DNA of 64,000 nt from Vibrio sp. UCD-FRSSP16_30 (GCF_001676025.1 NZ_LZFW01000007.1:1-64000); one strand, 5' to 3'. Shown: positions 36,708-46,571, numbered from the stretch's first letter. Numbers and translations are program-made. Notes: a model not told the origin generated them from the sequence alone.

Positions 36708-39700
36708 TTTTCATCTCGATAAATAAAGTGTTGTCGCACTGCGCCAAAGGCAATGCAGGCAAAAATAGCAATGATAAGGAACAGCATTTTTTTGTCGCTC
36801 ATTGACTGCGGTTCTTCATAGGCTGGGATTTCTTGCATCACATTGCCTGAGACTGTGGGCGCACTAGGCGCTTGCCCTGCACTGCCAGATAAACCAAAGC
36901 CAGCGGCAGTCTGCTCAATAAACTCAGCGGTCACGTTATGGGTTTGATGATAATCCACCATAGACTCAAGCTGCTGATGTCGCTCTAGTAGTGCTTGTAA
37001 CCTTGCCTCATCAGCTTCCCAATAGCCTTTACGCACCGCTTCTAACATACGTTCAATGATTTGCATTTGGGCGGCAGGTTGATGCTGTTTAAACCACTCA
37101 TTTATCCCAAGATCGTGCTTATCATCTATATACACTTCACTTAATGCTTCCCACTGATAATCACTCACGGTTTCTGGCGCCGTTACCTGCCAGCCGAATA
37201 AATTGTTAGTGATATCAAGCATATTAAGTGCGCCAGCGTAACCTTCATCTTGCATAGCTTTGATCCAAACTGGATTCATGTAGCGAGCATTGAGCTCTTC
37301 GGCGATAAATTTACCGGCAGAAACCGTGCGACTGTTAGACTCCCTTAAATCATTAATATACAGAGAAGGATCTTGACCTGATGCTCGACGTACAGCGGCG
37401 GCTAAGCCACCGAGATATTCAAAAGGATGATCGGTTGATAGCAAGCCGTGCAGACGACTGGTTCGAGTCATAACCGCCGCATCAACAGAGGCTAACTGAG
37501 ATTCAAATAAATTGGTGTCACCCAATTTTTCTCCCCAAACCTGCGTGCCATAAGCGTATTGCAGTCGGTTGGTAAATTGTTCACCAAGTGCATCATCGTC
37601 TTCCCAGTCTTGCGACTGAACAGCAAGATGGTTGACTCCACTGCCATAGTCACCCGGTTCATTGCTAAAGATCCGCAGTGCCGACAACATAGACGCACGT
37701 TCACTGCTATAACCAAGATCTCTAAGCTTATCGCTCAATTTTTGGCTATTTTTAGCTATAGCATTACCATCATCAAGCTGACTAAGTTGCTCAATCGCAT
37801 GACTTAGCTTTAGCATAAACCCGTCAAATTGATCGCGATAAACTGATGTTGCTTGAATAACGACATCAATGCGCGGATGAGTAAGCTCCGAGGTTGGAAT
37901 GATATCAAGGCGAAGCAAATTGCCGCCTCGATCCCAAACCGGTTTTAACCCTAGCGCACGTAATACCTGAGCTTCTAGCATGCCAAAGTGACGTTGGGTT
38001 TCTCCTGCCCACAGCGAAAAAGCAATTTTATTTGGATACTCGCCATTTTCCGCTAAATGTACATCCAGTAAGTTTTGCAGCTCTTTTTCTGCCGCAGTAT
38101 AAGCCTGTGAACTTGGGACTTTGGCTGGATCAAAACCAAACAGATTAGTGCCACTGGTGGTTGATGGATTTTTCAATGGATCGCCGCCACTCCCCGCTTT
38201 TAAAAACCCGCCATTCATGCCCGTAATCAGTGCTTCTATCTCACCCGGTTGGGACAAGGATTGATAAGATGTGACAATGCTTTTTGCCACAGTTTGTCGC
38301 GCCGGTTCAACACTGGTTGGATCTTGCAATGCTTGGCTTAACCACTGGTAAGGCTTGGTATGCTCAAGAGGATCAAGACTGCCTTCAAACTGTTTCCAGA
38401 AATTAGCAGGCTCATCCATAAACAGCTTTAGGTACTCATCACCTTGCTGCTGCAAAATGGTGTACAGAATATCTTGCTGTGATTTTGTATGTCCAAATAC
38501 ATGTAAGCCCAGCGGCACCGATGATGCAGCGAGTCTATCGATATGCTCTTCGAGCTCATCCAATACATCGTCAAAATGATTTTCAAGCTCGGTTGCCTGC
38601 TCATTAATCGAGACACCCATATCATCAAGGACATTAAGCTCTAGTATTTTGTTGCGCAGTGATAGTTGAATCTCATCTTTGACCGAACCTGGTAGCGCTG
38701 TTTTGTAATCCCCTAGCAGACGATTTAGCTCAACGTATTCACCATATAACCCCGCAGGACCAAACGTTGGCGTTTGATGACTAATGATGGTCGCACGGCC
38801 TCGGCGTTTTGCCTGAATCGCTTCGGCAATATTGTCTTGAATGTACGGATATAAGACCGGAAGGTCACCCAAAGTAAGAAATGGGAAATCGTTTCTTGAT
38901 AACCCTCTAGATTTACCCGGTGTCCATTCTTGGGTGCCGTGAGTACCTAAGTGGACTAACGCATCTAGATTGTTTTCTTGATATTGCAGTTGCAACCACA
39001 GATAAGCGGCAAGATACAAATGATTGGGTGGCTCTTTTACTGCATGAATAGAATGGCCAACTTCTCCAGCGCGAGGAGGCTGTGGCAGTAACCACAAATT
39101 GCCTTGCTTGAGCAAAGGAAACACAAAAGCGGGTTCACCATTAACTTGCAGTAACCCCTTATAACGCAATGGATGTCCCCACCACTGATTGACAAAAACG
39201 CGCGTTTCCATCGGCATCGTTTTATACCAACGCATGTAAGATCTCAGTGGCAAAGCAACGGCGTAGCCTTTATCTAAAAGTTGTTGAAGCTGACTTGGTT
39301 GGTAGTAGCCCGATAATAATTCCTTGGCATCAGCAATGACTTTTTGCTCATCAAGCTGCGGAATATCAAAGCCTTCTTCGCGTAAACCACTGGCAATACT
39401 TGATATGCTAAGTGGAATGTTAAGGTTTGAGGCCGAAATATTTTCAGCCCCAGCAGGTGCATTCCAAAACATAACGGCTAAAGACTTATCCTGAGTCACT
39501 TTTGTTTGCAGGCGATAATAAGAGTGAGCACGCCCAAACAATAGCTCCAACTGCTCTGGAATGTAGTGTTTATCAGTATCACTTTCAGCAGAAATCACTA
39601 GTGGGTCTGTTAACCCCCATGTTTCTGGCGTAGAAAGCATGACTGATGCACTGCGCTGATCAATTCCAACATCGCTATTTCGCCAATCATCAATGGTCCC

Positions 39701-40525
39701 ACTACGATAATGCAGAGTTTGGATCATTGGCACATTCAGCTTTGCTAGCTCACTCTTACGCTGTTCACCTTTCTGCAAGTGCGTCATATTGACTAGCATG
39801 GTTGGTTTGATGTCATTCCATGGCCAATCCAGTCCATTATCGTTATCTAAATAGAAAATAACAGGAGTGATATTAGCTTTATTAGCCGCTTCAATCAGCT
39901 GGTCAAGCGGTTCAAATTCTTGATTGGTAATTTGGTTTCGCGCAGTGACAAAGCCCACCAGCGGTTGATCTTTGTTGTATTTTACAGATTTTAAATAGGC
40001 ATTAAGATCCGTCGTTGTCCCTTCATTATAATAAATGCCGTGTGATGGCACACGCTCTGCTACAGGCAAGTTTTTAAGTGAGCGACCATTATTTTTCGCA
40101 TCGATAGCAGCAAAAAACGCATTATAATTATTCACTGTGCCATTAAGGTAATAGCCCATGAGAATACGATGGAATCCTGTGTCGATTTGGTCGCTTGCAC
40201 TTGGCGGCCCCCCACCCAGCATTACCCAATTTTTAGTCTCGGGAATGGATGAAACAATCTCCATTAACCTTTGACGGTCGGGTCTACGAGGGGTGTCTAA
40301 TACCACCAAATCAACATCATTTAACAGGCCAACATTGTATTCCAACGGAGTGTAGCTAACTAACTCAACTTGTTGATTATTAGCGTATTGTTTAAGGCGC
40401 TCTATTTTGGCATGAGGGACAAAATCCGTATGCACTATAGCAACTTTCGTTGCTACAGCAGGCGTTGACAAAAACAATAAAAAGCAGCCAATAACCATGG
40501 CTGCTTTGTTTATTAAATTATGCAT
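36704..40525 (-). CDS. Exported, membrane-anchored CobN/BchH-like chelatase-family protein (HmuS-like)
   Basis: A 1273-residue member of the CobN/magnesium chelatase H family (PF02514). The core motifs are visible (HLGTHGTQEWTPGKSRGLS, GNLWLLPQPPRAGE, FSLWAGETQRHFG, RIDVVIQATSVYRDQF). Unlike cytosolic CobN it has a signal peptide (MHNLINKAAMVIGCFLLFLSTPAVA) and a C-terminal membrane helix (KMLFLIIAIFACIAFGAV), so it should face the periplasm. No ChlI/ChlD or CobS/CobT partners are present. With a TonB receptor upstream and a channel/DUF2149 pair downstream the layout is that of Hmu haem-uptake operons, where HmuS is proposed to remove the metal from haem. The substrate (haem, cobalamin or other tetrapyrrole) is not proven. 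Confidence 0.85.
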   Translation of the reverse strand: MHNLINKAAMVIGCFLLFLSTPAVATKVAIVHTDFVPHAKIERLKQYANNQQVELVSYTPLEYNVGLLNDVDLVVLDTPRRPDRQRLMEIVSSIPETKNWVMLGGGPPSASDQIDTGFHRILMGYYLNGTVNNYNAFFAAIDAKNNGRSLKNLPVAERVPSHGIYYNEGTTTDLNAYLKSVKYNKDQPLVGFVTARNQITNQEFEPLDQLIEAANKANITPVIFYLDNDNGLDWPWNDIKPTMLVNMTHLQKGEQRKSELAKLNVPMIQTLHYRSGTIDDWRNSDVGIDQRSASVMLSTPETWGLTDPLVISAESDTDKHYIPEQLELLFGRAHSYYRLQTKVTQDKSLAVMFWNAPAGAENISASNLNIPLSISSIASGLREEGFDIPQLDEQKVIADAKELLSGYYQPSQLQQLLDKGYAVALPLRSYMRWYKTMPMETRVFVNQWWGHPLRYKGLLQVNGEPAFVFPLLKQGNLWLLPQPPRAGEVGHSIHAVKEPPNHLYLAAYLWLQLQYQENNLDALVHLGTHGTQEWTPGKSRGLSRNDFPFLTLGDLPVLYPYIQDNIAEAIQAKRRGRATIISHQTPTFGPAGLYGEYVELNRLLGDYKTALPGSVKDEIQLSLRNKILELNVLDDMGVSINEQATELENHFDDVLDELEEHIDRLAASSVPLGLHVFGHTKSQQDILYTILQQQGDEYLKLFMDEPANFWKQFEGSLDPLEHTKPYQWLSQALQDPTSVEPARQTVAKSIVTSYQSLSQPGEIEALITGMNGGFLKAGSGGDPLKNPSTTSGTNLFGFDPAKVPSSQAYTAAEKELQNLLDVHLAENGEYPNKIAFSLWAGETQRHFGMLEAQVLRALGLKPVWDRGGNLLRLDIIPTSELTHPRIDVVIQATSVYRDQFDGFMLKLSHAIEQLSQLDDGNAIAKNSQKLSDKLRDLGYSSERASMLSALRIFSNEPGDYGSGVNHLAVQSQDWEDDDALGEQFTNRLQYAYGTQVWGEKLGDTNLFESQLASVDAAVMTRTSRLHGLLSTDHPFEYLGGLAAAVRRASGQDPSLYINDLRESNSRTVSAGKFIAEELNARYMNPVWIKAMQDEGYAGALNMLDITNNLFGWQVTAPETVSDYQWEALSEVYIDDKHDLGINEWFKQHQPAAQMQIIERMLEAVRKGYWEADEARLQALLERHQQLESMVDYHQTHNVTAEFIEQTAAGFGLSGSAGQAPSAPTVSGNVMQEIPAYEEPQSMSDKKMLFLIIAIFACIAFGAVRQHFIYRDEK

Positions 40526-40528
40526 CCA

Positions 40529-42436
40529 TTAAAACCTGTATGTACCGTTTAGGTAAACTTGACGAGGCTGGATTGCGTAAGTAAAAAACTCTGACTCATC
40601 TTCTAAATAGGTATCAAGTAAATTTGAGACACCCATAGAGACATCAAAACTATTTAGGCTATAGTTTGCTGCAAAATCATAAACTTGGTATGCAGGTAGT
40701 TTTTCACCTTCATCCGTTTGAGAGCCAATATGACGCATACTAACTTGAGTGGTTAACTGCTCTGTAGTTTTCCAATTAATGGCTAAATAAGCTTGTGATT
40801 TAGGCTTATTCTCAATGACTTCACCTGTTGATTTATCTTCTGTATCCAGCAGGGTCAGGTTCATGTTTACGTACCAAGCAGGAGCTAAGGTAACATTACC
40901 AGACCATTCAATACCTTTGATTTCTGCTTCATTAATATTGACGTATTGATATATCGTTGAACCTGCAATAGGACGACCACAGCTTGCAATACATTCCAAA
41001 TCAATAAGATTTTCTACGTTATTTTGAAACAATGTAACCGTACTTCCCCAGCGTTCAGTATTATACGCTGCTGATATTTCATACGATTTATTCACTTCAG
41101 GTTTTAAATCTGCATTGCCTTTAAGATCAAATGGGCGACCAACAGCGGTACTGTAGTACTCTGGAGAAGATTGCTTAATGGTTGGTGCTTTAAAGCCTTC
41201 ACCATATCCACCTTTAAAGGTCCAATTTTGCGTTGGGTTATACACTAAGTAAGCACGAGGAGAGAAATGGCTACCAAAATCGGCATGGTTGTCATAGCGA
41301 CCACCTAAAAGCAGTGACAGTTCGTCAGTTAGACTAATATCATCTTGTAAAAATAGCGCACCTTGGCTTGCCGAGCCTCCACCAGTGGTGATGTCAACAC
41401 TATCAAGACGTTGCTCACTCCATTGGCCACCCAGTGTTACGTGATGAATATCAAAAGCAAAGAACTGGATGTAACCATCAACAATATCTTCATCAATATC
41501 GTTGGGATCGTTTGGTGCACCTATTGTTTTTTCATTGGTTTGAGAGACGCGTGAACCGTATACGCGCAGCTGAGTGTCTGCAAAATCCCAATAACCGGAG
41601 TGTGTAACGCCATATTCAAAGGTATCGTAAGTCGTTGTGCTGCGGATTTTATCACCCGAGGTATCATCATTTGAGTCATACCAGCTGTCAGTTTGTGCGA
41701 CGCGAGTATAAACATCGACTTCTTGTTGTGGGCTAATAATAGTTTGCAGTTCAACATCAACAAAAGTATTACGATTTCCGGCAATATCCGTCTCATTTTC
41801 ACGATTACGATTTTCGATAAGGCCTTGATAAGCATGCCCTGTCGTCACTTTCATCAATACCGTGTCGTCAATAAGAGCACCCGATGCACTGACTTCAATA
41901 TTTCCAGTATCACCATCTTCACCAATCGCAGTTGAGCCGCCGCCACGAACACTGCCAGACCATTCATTCGATTTTGGTTTTGTAATAACGTTAATCACGC
42001 CACCCAAGGCATCTGAACCATAAAGAGCTGACATAGGGCCTTTGATAACTTCAATACGCTCAATGTCTGAAACTGGGATATTTTGCAGCTCAAAGTTAGA
42101 GTGACCTAGCATGTCCGAAGCACGACTCATGCGGCGACCATCAATCAATATCAAACTTTGTGAAACGTCCATTCCTCGAATCTCAATACCCTGACGACCT
42201 TGACCGATATCAGCAATATGAACACCAGCGGTCGTCGCCAGTGCGTCAGCTAAATTGTTGTATGGCATCAACGCCAACTCTTCTTTAGTGATGATCGAAA
42301 CACTTGCCGGTACTTCAGATACTTTGGTTTGATAAGAGGTTGCCGTGACAACCATTACTTCATCTGTGTTTTGTGCAGCAGAGACACCTGCACAGAAAAA
42401 AGCAGCCGCCAACGGGGCTAAACGAACGTTATTCAT
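40529..42436 (-). CDS. TonB-dependent outer-membrane receptor (HmuR/BtuB-like)
   Basis: About 635 residues from the ATG at 42436 (MNNVRLAPLAAAFFCAGVSAA, signal peptide); the frame runs on to 42505 without start signals. After the signal a TonB-box-like DEVMVVTA is followed by a plug domain (VPASVSIITKEELA, IDGRRMSRASDM, IERIEVIKGPMSALYGSDALGGVINVITK) and a 22-strand barrel ending in LNGTYRF with the usual terminal Phe. It lies three bases upstream of the CobN-like gene, so both are one transcript. A ligand in the haem/porphyrin group is inferred from the context. Confidence 0.9.
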   Translation of the reverse strand: MNNVRLAPLAAAFFCAGVSAAQNTDEVMVVTATSYQTKVSEVPASVSIITKEELALMPYNNLADALATTAGVHIADIGQGRQGIEIRGMDVSQSLILIDGRRMSRASDMLGHSNFELQNIPVSDIERIEVIKGPMSALYGSDALGGVINVITKPKSNEWSGSVRGGGSTAIGEDGDTGNIEVSASGALIDDTVLMKVTTGHAYQGLIENRNRENETDIAGNRNTFVDVELQTIISPQQEVDVYTRVAQTDSWYDSNDDTSGDKIRSTTTYDTFEYGVTHSGYWDFADTQLRVYGSRVSQTNEKTIGAPNDPNDIDEDIVDGYIQFFAFDIHHVTLGGQWSEQRLDSVDITTGGGSASQGALFLQDDISLTDELSLLLGGRYDNHADFGSHFSPRAYLVYNPTQNWTFKGGYGEGFKAPTIKQSSPEYYSTAVGRPFDLKGNADLKPEVNKSYEISAAYNTERWGSTVTLFQNNVENLIDLECIASCGRPIAGSTIYQYVNINEAEIKGIEWSGNVTLAPAWYVNMNLTLLDTEDKSTGEVIENKPKSQAYLAINWKTTEQLTTQVSMRHIGSQTDEGEKLPAYQVYDFAANYSLNSFDVSMGVSNLLDTYLEDESEFFTYAIQPRQVYLNGTYRF

Positions 42437-42476
42437 AAAATTCCATAATACTTTGAGTGAAATTACAATCGGTCGA

Positions 42477-42490
42477 TATGTTACAACATA
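42477..42490. promoter_or_regulatory. Palindrome overlapping the receptor promoter
   Basis: TATGTTACAACATA is a perfect 14-base palindrome 41 bases upstream of the receptor start. On the minus strand TTGAAA lies 16 bases before a TAACAT that overlaps it, so the dyad covers a likely -10. A repressor site is inferred; the sequence is not a classical Fur box. Confidence 0.4.
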
Positions 42491-42577
42491 ACATAAGACT
42501 TTCAAGTGCTTGTTTACAAAAGATCAGAAATAATTAAGAACAACGTAATATGCATGTCACTTATCTAGAGCTTATCT

Positions 42578-43846
42578 AGCCACCCAAGTTAAATCGCACA
42601 ATCCACAACCATCAACTAAACTCATACTGTCAAAATATGTTGGAGAAGTACTATGCCTCGCCCTCGTAGGACTCAAATTAGTATTGAAGACACACCTTAT
42701 TACCATTGTTGTAGTCGCGTTGTTAGGCGTGCTTATCTTTGTGGTGATGACCTATTTTCAGGCAAAAATTATGACCATAGACGAAGCTGGGTTGAAGGTT
42801 TATTGGTTAAATTGGAAGCTGCATTCTCCATCGATATAGCAGCTTTCGCAGTCATGTCGAATCATCTGCATGTGATACTACGAATTGATGTTGATACCGC
42901 AAATAATTGGAGTGATAGAAAGGTTCTCCAGCAATGGCACAAGTTATTTAAAGGCGATGAGTTGACACAAAAATTCGTTCGAGGTGAACTAATTGAAGCC
43001 CACGAAGTTGCTAGATTAAAACATTCTATAGCAACCTTTCGAAGCCGATTATGCGATATTAGCTGGTTTATGCGCTGCTTGAATGAACCGATTGCAAGAC
43101 AAGCAAATCAAGAAGATAACTGCGGTGGTCGCTTCTGGGAGGGACGGTTTAAGTCTCAAGCACTGCTCGATGATACGGCATTACTAACTTGCATGGCATA
43201 TGTCGATTTAAACCCTATCAGAGCTAAGATGGCTCAAACATTAGAGCAGTCAAATCACACCAGCATTCAGCTCCGTATCAAAGCTGCATTGAGAGGAAAA
43301 CAACCTAAAGCACTTCTGCCATTTACTGGAAATGAACGTGAGAATCAACCAAAAGGTATTGCATTTTCGCTAAAAGAATACCTTACATTAGTCGATGAAA
43401 CTGGGCGTATTATCCGTAATGATAAACATGGTGTTATCAGTGAAAACAGTAAGACGTTGCTCTCTAAAATGAAAATACCTCATGACAACTGGATCAAATT
43501 AACCACAGAGTTTGGCCTGCTATTTCATGGCCCCGTCGGGACTATCGAAGAGCTTACTTACTACTGTGAGCATTTAGAAAAACAAAGACGACATTTTTCT
43601 GGCGATTGTCAGTACTTTAAGTCTGGCTAACTCTGCTACAAATTTATTATAACTCTACTTTATAACCCTATTGGCATAATGGGGATTGAGCGTGCCCAAA
43701 TTTCATGTTTTCTCCATGTATCCGTTCATATCGATAGATAAACACCCGATATGCTCACTTCAAAAGCCTTATTTTTTAATATCTGTATTTCTGGGTCAGT
43801 CACAGTAAATTTATGCGGCTATGTGGTTGATTTATCTTGGGTGGCT
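42578..43846 (+). mobile_element. Y1-transposase element bounded by inverted repeats
   Basis: AGCCACCCAAGTTAAATC at 42578-42595 recurs inverted at 43829-43846 with one mismatch. Further matching bases inside (CAC..CCAC) extend the similarity to about 25. The repeats enclose the transposase gene at 42653. No simple target duplication is seen, as expected for a Y1 enzyme. Confidence 0.6.
42653..43630 (+). CDS. Y1 (REP-associated / IS200-like) HUH transposase
   Basis: A 325-residue protein with the Y1_Tnp fold: the HUH motif in AVMSNHLHVILRID (His-x-His near residue 73), a late candidate tyrosine in CMAYVDLNPIRAKM, and GRFWEGRFKSQALLDD between them. MPRPRRTQISIEDTPYYHCCSRVV is the typical opening of REP-associated tyrosine transposases. 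Such proteins cut and join single-stranded DNA at hairpin repeats. The ribosome binding site is TTGGAGAAGTACT. It is longer than minimal RAYTs (about 165) owing to a C-terminal extension. It sits between the receptor unit and the TonB operon. Confidence 0.88.
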   Translation: MPRPRRTQISIEDTPYYHCCSRVVRRAYLCGDDLFSGKNYDHRRSWVEGLLVKLEAAFSIDIAAFAVMSNHLHVILRIDVDTANNWSDRKVLQQWHKLFKGDELTQKFVRGELIEAHEVARLKHSIATFRSRLCDISWFMRCLNEPIARQANQEDNCGGRFWEGRFKSQALLDDTALLTCMAYVDLNPIRAKMAQTLEQSNHTSIQLRIKAALRGKQPKALLPFTGNERENQPKGIAFSLKEYLTLVDETGRIIRNDKHGVISENSKTLLSKMKIPHDNWIKLTTEFGLLFHGPVGTIEELTYYCEHLEKQRRHFSGDCQYFKSG

Positions 43847-43996
43847 TGATTTAAACACCATAACATAAAGGCTGCTATCATATTGATATTACTTAGAATC
43901 TTTAAGCAAAAAAATTCCAGCACACTCATGTACTGGAATTTAAAAATAATAACACGTATTTTTATTTAATATTAAACTGAGTGGACATCAAACAGA

Positions 43997-44248
43997 TTAA
44001 TGCTTCTTACGCTTTGGCCCACCACGGACTAGGTCTTGCCCTGTTTGGAATACATCTTCTGTTACCCAGCGAGACAACAATAATTGGTGCTTGTCATCTA
44101 ACACTGCCACAAAACGGCGACCGTCTTTATTGCTTGTTGCCAACGCAAGACCTTCAACGTTACTTAAACTAAAACCGCCATCTTCAACAGCGATTAAGAA
44201 AGCTTCTAGCTCTTCTAAGGTAGTGATGATATCAGCATCATTGTTCAT
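43997..44248 (-). CDS. Small conserved-looking hypothetical protein
   Basis: An 83-residue protein starting MNNDADIITTLEELEAFLIAVEDGG and ending in a basic GGPKRKKH tail. The start follows AGAGAAGATAAAC. No family recognised and no signal peptide, so it should be cytosolic. It lies between the Y1 element and the TonB operon on the same strand as both TonB units. The 3' flank 43847-43996 is plain AT-rich sequence. Confidence 0.6.
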   Translation of the reverse strand: MNNDADIITTLEELEAFLIAVEDGGFSLSNVEGLALATSNKDGRRFVAVLDDKHQLLLSRWVTEDVFQTGQDLVRGGPKRKKH

Positions 44249-44367
44249 GTTTATCTTCTCTATTAAGCAATAATAATGGCGAGATGGTGCGATATTTTGC
44301 GGTTAAATGCAACTGTGTGAAAGCCCATCTGGAATATTTAATGACTTAGCCAAACATCTCACTACTT

Positions 44368-45534
44368 TCATTGAATCTGCGTTAAATAACGAATCCAGTT
44401 AAGCGCACTTTGACTCGATTCTATCTGATTTGCTTTTTGCGCATGACGCAGTGCGCGGTCTTTATCCCCTAAACGATAATAGGCATCCACACGAGTTAGC
44501 TCTCTTCGACTACTGGATTTAACACTGTTCAATTGGGTCAACGCCGTCTTATATTGCTTATGCTGCATCAACAATTGGATATAAGACCATTGATATTTAC
44601 GGTCTTTTTCAACTGCTCTTGACCACGCTGATAGAGATTGCTCCCAATCCCTTGCTTGCTGCCAATATTGCGCTTCCCTCGCCAAATCATTGGCTTTGCT
44701 GTTGTCTGCTTTATTTAACAGATGAAAAATCTCAGCGGATTTCTGCGGTACTTTTTGTTTGGAATACAGTTGCGCCATTAAACGATATTGGGCATCAGTT
44801 AATGAAAAACCAGCACGTTCATATTGTTTTAGTGTGGCTAACGCCTGCGGAAATTGTTCAACTCTCAAATATAAATTCAGAGTTTGTAACCACCAGCGCG
44901 ATTGCTCTGGCTCAAATCCTCTTAAAATCAGGGTCGTTTTTAGCGCGCTATTCCAGCGTTTTAAGGATAATTCAGCGCCCAAGCGTAAATTAAGCATCGG
45001 AACCGTTACTTTTCCGCCATTGTTGCGATAGCCATGAGTGGCCGCGATTACTGCTTTCCACTCTTCCAGTTGGTAATTACCTTGAGCAATGCGTAACCAA
45101 ACTTGCTGAATGCTCGTTGCATCAATAATTTTATGAGTATTATTTTGTACGATAACCTGATGATAGGTCGCTAAAGCTTTACGGGTGTGCCCGTTAGATA
45201 GCTGAATATCCCCTAGCATACGTTGCGTTTCTATCTGTTGCTCAATGGGTAATCCATTTACACTAACCGCTTGGGTTAGCGCTTCTTCAGCTTGGTTATT
45301 TTGTTTCTGTTGCCAGTATAAAATGCCCAGCATTCGCTGCACAAAAGCAGTATCGTAAGCATGATTCCCTTTTATCTTTTCTAAAGTCTGTATGGCTTTT
45401 ACATTGTTATCTTTGTTTTGTAATTCATAAGCTTGATGCACTCTAGTGGCAACAGAACGGCTTAATTCTTGCGCACTGACCTGCATTGATAGCACACTAA
45501 GTACTATGGCTAAAACAATCGCTAAATTTGTCAT
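44368..45534 (-). CDS. Exported TPR protein of the TonB2-type operon
   Basis: A 388-residue protein with a signal peptide (MTNLAIVLAIVLSVLSMQVSA) and helical repeats of TPR type over the rest (for example AVSVNGLPIEQQIETQRMLGDIQLSNG, QWSYIQLLMQHKQYKTALTQLNSV). It is the last gene of the operon and overlaps the tonB stop. The same position is held by a TPR gene in the Vibrio TonB2 cluster. It is probably periplasmic and helps the TonB system; its exact role is unknown to me. Confidence 0.8.
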   Translation of the reverse strand: MTNLAIVLAIVLSVLSMQVSAQELSRSVATRVHQAYELQNKDNNVKAIQTLEKIKGNHAYDTAFVQRMLGILYWQQKQNNQAEEALTQAVSVNGLPIEQQIETQRMLGDIQLSNGHTRKALATYHQVIVQNNTHKIIDATSIQQVWLRIAQGNYQLEEWKAVIAATHGYRNNGGKVTVPMLNLRLGAELSLKRWNSALKTTLILRGFEPEQSRWWLQTLNLYLRVEQFPQALATLKQYERAGFSLTDAQYRLMAQLYSKQKVPQKSAEIFHLLNKADNSKANDLAREAQYWQQARDWEQSLSAWSRAVEKDRKYQWSYIQLLMQHKQYKTALTQLNSVKSSSRRELTRVDAYYRLGDKDRALRHAQKANQIESSQSALNWIRYLTQIQ

Positions 45535-46157
45535 TTTTGCAGTTTAAACTCCAACTTTAACGTCTGGCCTTTTCTCGCCGTTGCCTTACCATCGACGATA
45601 AGCGGCTGATACTTCCAGCGCTGCAGGGCTCTTTTGGCCTCTCTGTCGAAGATTCGGTTAGGTTGACTTTGCAAAACTTGAATGTCCGTTGGTCTGCCAT
45701 TTTGATTAATGGTAAAACTCATCACCACAAAGCCTTCAATTTTTCGGCTAAGCGCTCGGGTTGGGTACCTTGGCTCAATTCGATGCAGTGGCATTGCCTG
45801 CTGATTTTGCCCAATACTGAGAGGGCCAGGGCTTGAAATGGCAAGACCTGAAACTGAAGTATCAATAGACACCTGCGGCAATTCAAAATGACTTAACGCC
45901 ATTGGCGTACTGGAGACATTATTCGAGCTACTGGATTTCATCTCCGGTGGCTGTACTGGCTTTTTCGGCGGATCAGGCAGTTGTCTTTGACGTCGCTGTG
46001 CTTGACTGTCTTGCTCTACTTGCAAGATATCAAAGCTCAACAATGGCTTGGTCACTTGTAGCGGCGTTTTACCTAAATTAACCAACCAAGTCATGAAACC
46101 AAATACAAATAGGGTAAGCAAAAATGCAATGGGTGCCGCGATAAATAGTCGTTTCAT
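45531..46157 (-). CDS. tonB2: Energy transducer TonB (TonB2 type)
   Basis: A 208-residue protein: N-terminal anchor helix (LFIAAPIAFLLTLFVFGFMTWLV), a short Pro-rich region (LPDPPKKPVQPPEM) and the C-terminal TonB domain (IEPRYPTRALSRKIEGFVVM...FDREAKRALQRWKYQP). The short proline region is typical of Vibrio TonB2 rather than TonB1. It transmits the proton-motive force to outer-membrane receptors such as the one at 40529. Confidence 0.93.
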   Translation of the reverse strand: MKRLFIAAPIAFLLTLFVFGFMTWLVNLGKTPLQVTKPLLSFDILQVEQDSQAQRRQRQLPDPPKKPVQPPEMKSSSSNNVSSTPMALSHFELPQVSIDTSVSGLAISSPGPLSIGQNQQAMPLHRIEPRYPTRALSRKIEGFVVMSFTINQNGRPTDIQVLQSQPNRIFDREAKRALQRWKYQPLIVDGKATARKGQTLKLEFKLQK

Positions 46158-46166
46158 GAACTGTCT

Positions 46167-46571
46167 CTATTTCGCCGCAGTGGCAAGAGCAATTTTTTCA
46201 ACGCCCGCCCCTTTTACTCCGTCCATCACTTCAACCACAGTACCGTTAAAGGCAAATTTGTCTGCTTGAATGACAACAGAAGCATCTGGCTTATCGATTA
46301 ATAGGTTTTCTAGGGTGGCTTGTACACGCTCTGAGTCGACTAAGCGTTTATCGATATACACTTGATTATTATCGGTAATCGCAATAAAAATACCGGCATC
46401 TTGCTGACTGGTTGAATTTGCCGCTTGAGGACGATTCACCTCAACACCGGACTCTCGCACAAAGGAGCTGGTAACAATAAAGAAGATCAACATGATAAAT
46501 ACGATGTCGAGCATTGAGGTCATATCAACCTGCGCTTCTTCATTTTTCTCACGACGTCGCCCTAATCTCAT
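46167..46571 (-). CDS. exbD2: Biopolymer transporter ExbD (ExbD2)
   Basis: A 134-residue protein with the ExbD plan: a short cytoplasmic start (RLGRRREKNEEAQVDMTSMLD), one helix carrying the essential Asp (MTSMLDIVFIMLIFFIVTSSF) and a periplasmic domain with VYIDKRLV and VVIQADKFA. Forms the motor with ExbB. Confidence 0.95.
   Translation of the reverse strand: MRLGRRREKNEEAQVDMTSMLDIVFIMLIFFIVTSSFVRESGVEVNRPQAANSTSQQDAGIFIAITDNNQVYIDKRLVDSERVQATLENLLIDKPDASVVIQADKFAFNGTVVEVMDGVKGAGVEKIALATAAK

Noticed and set aside
36704-40525. Cobalamin biosynthesis (aerobic cobaltochelatase) role for the CobN-like gene
   Set aside because: The protein has a signal peptide and membrane anchor, and no cobS, cobT or other cob genes are nearby.
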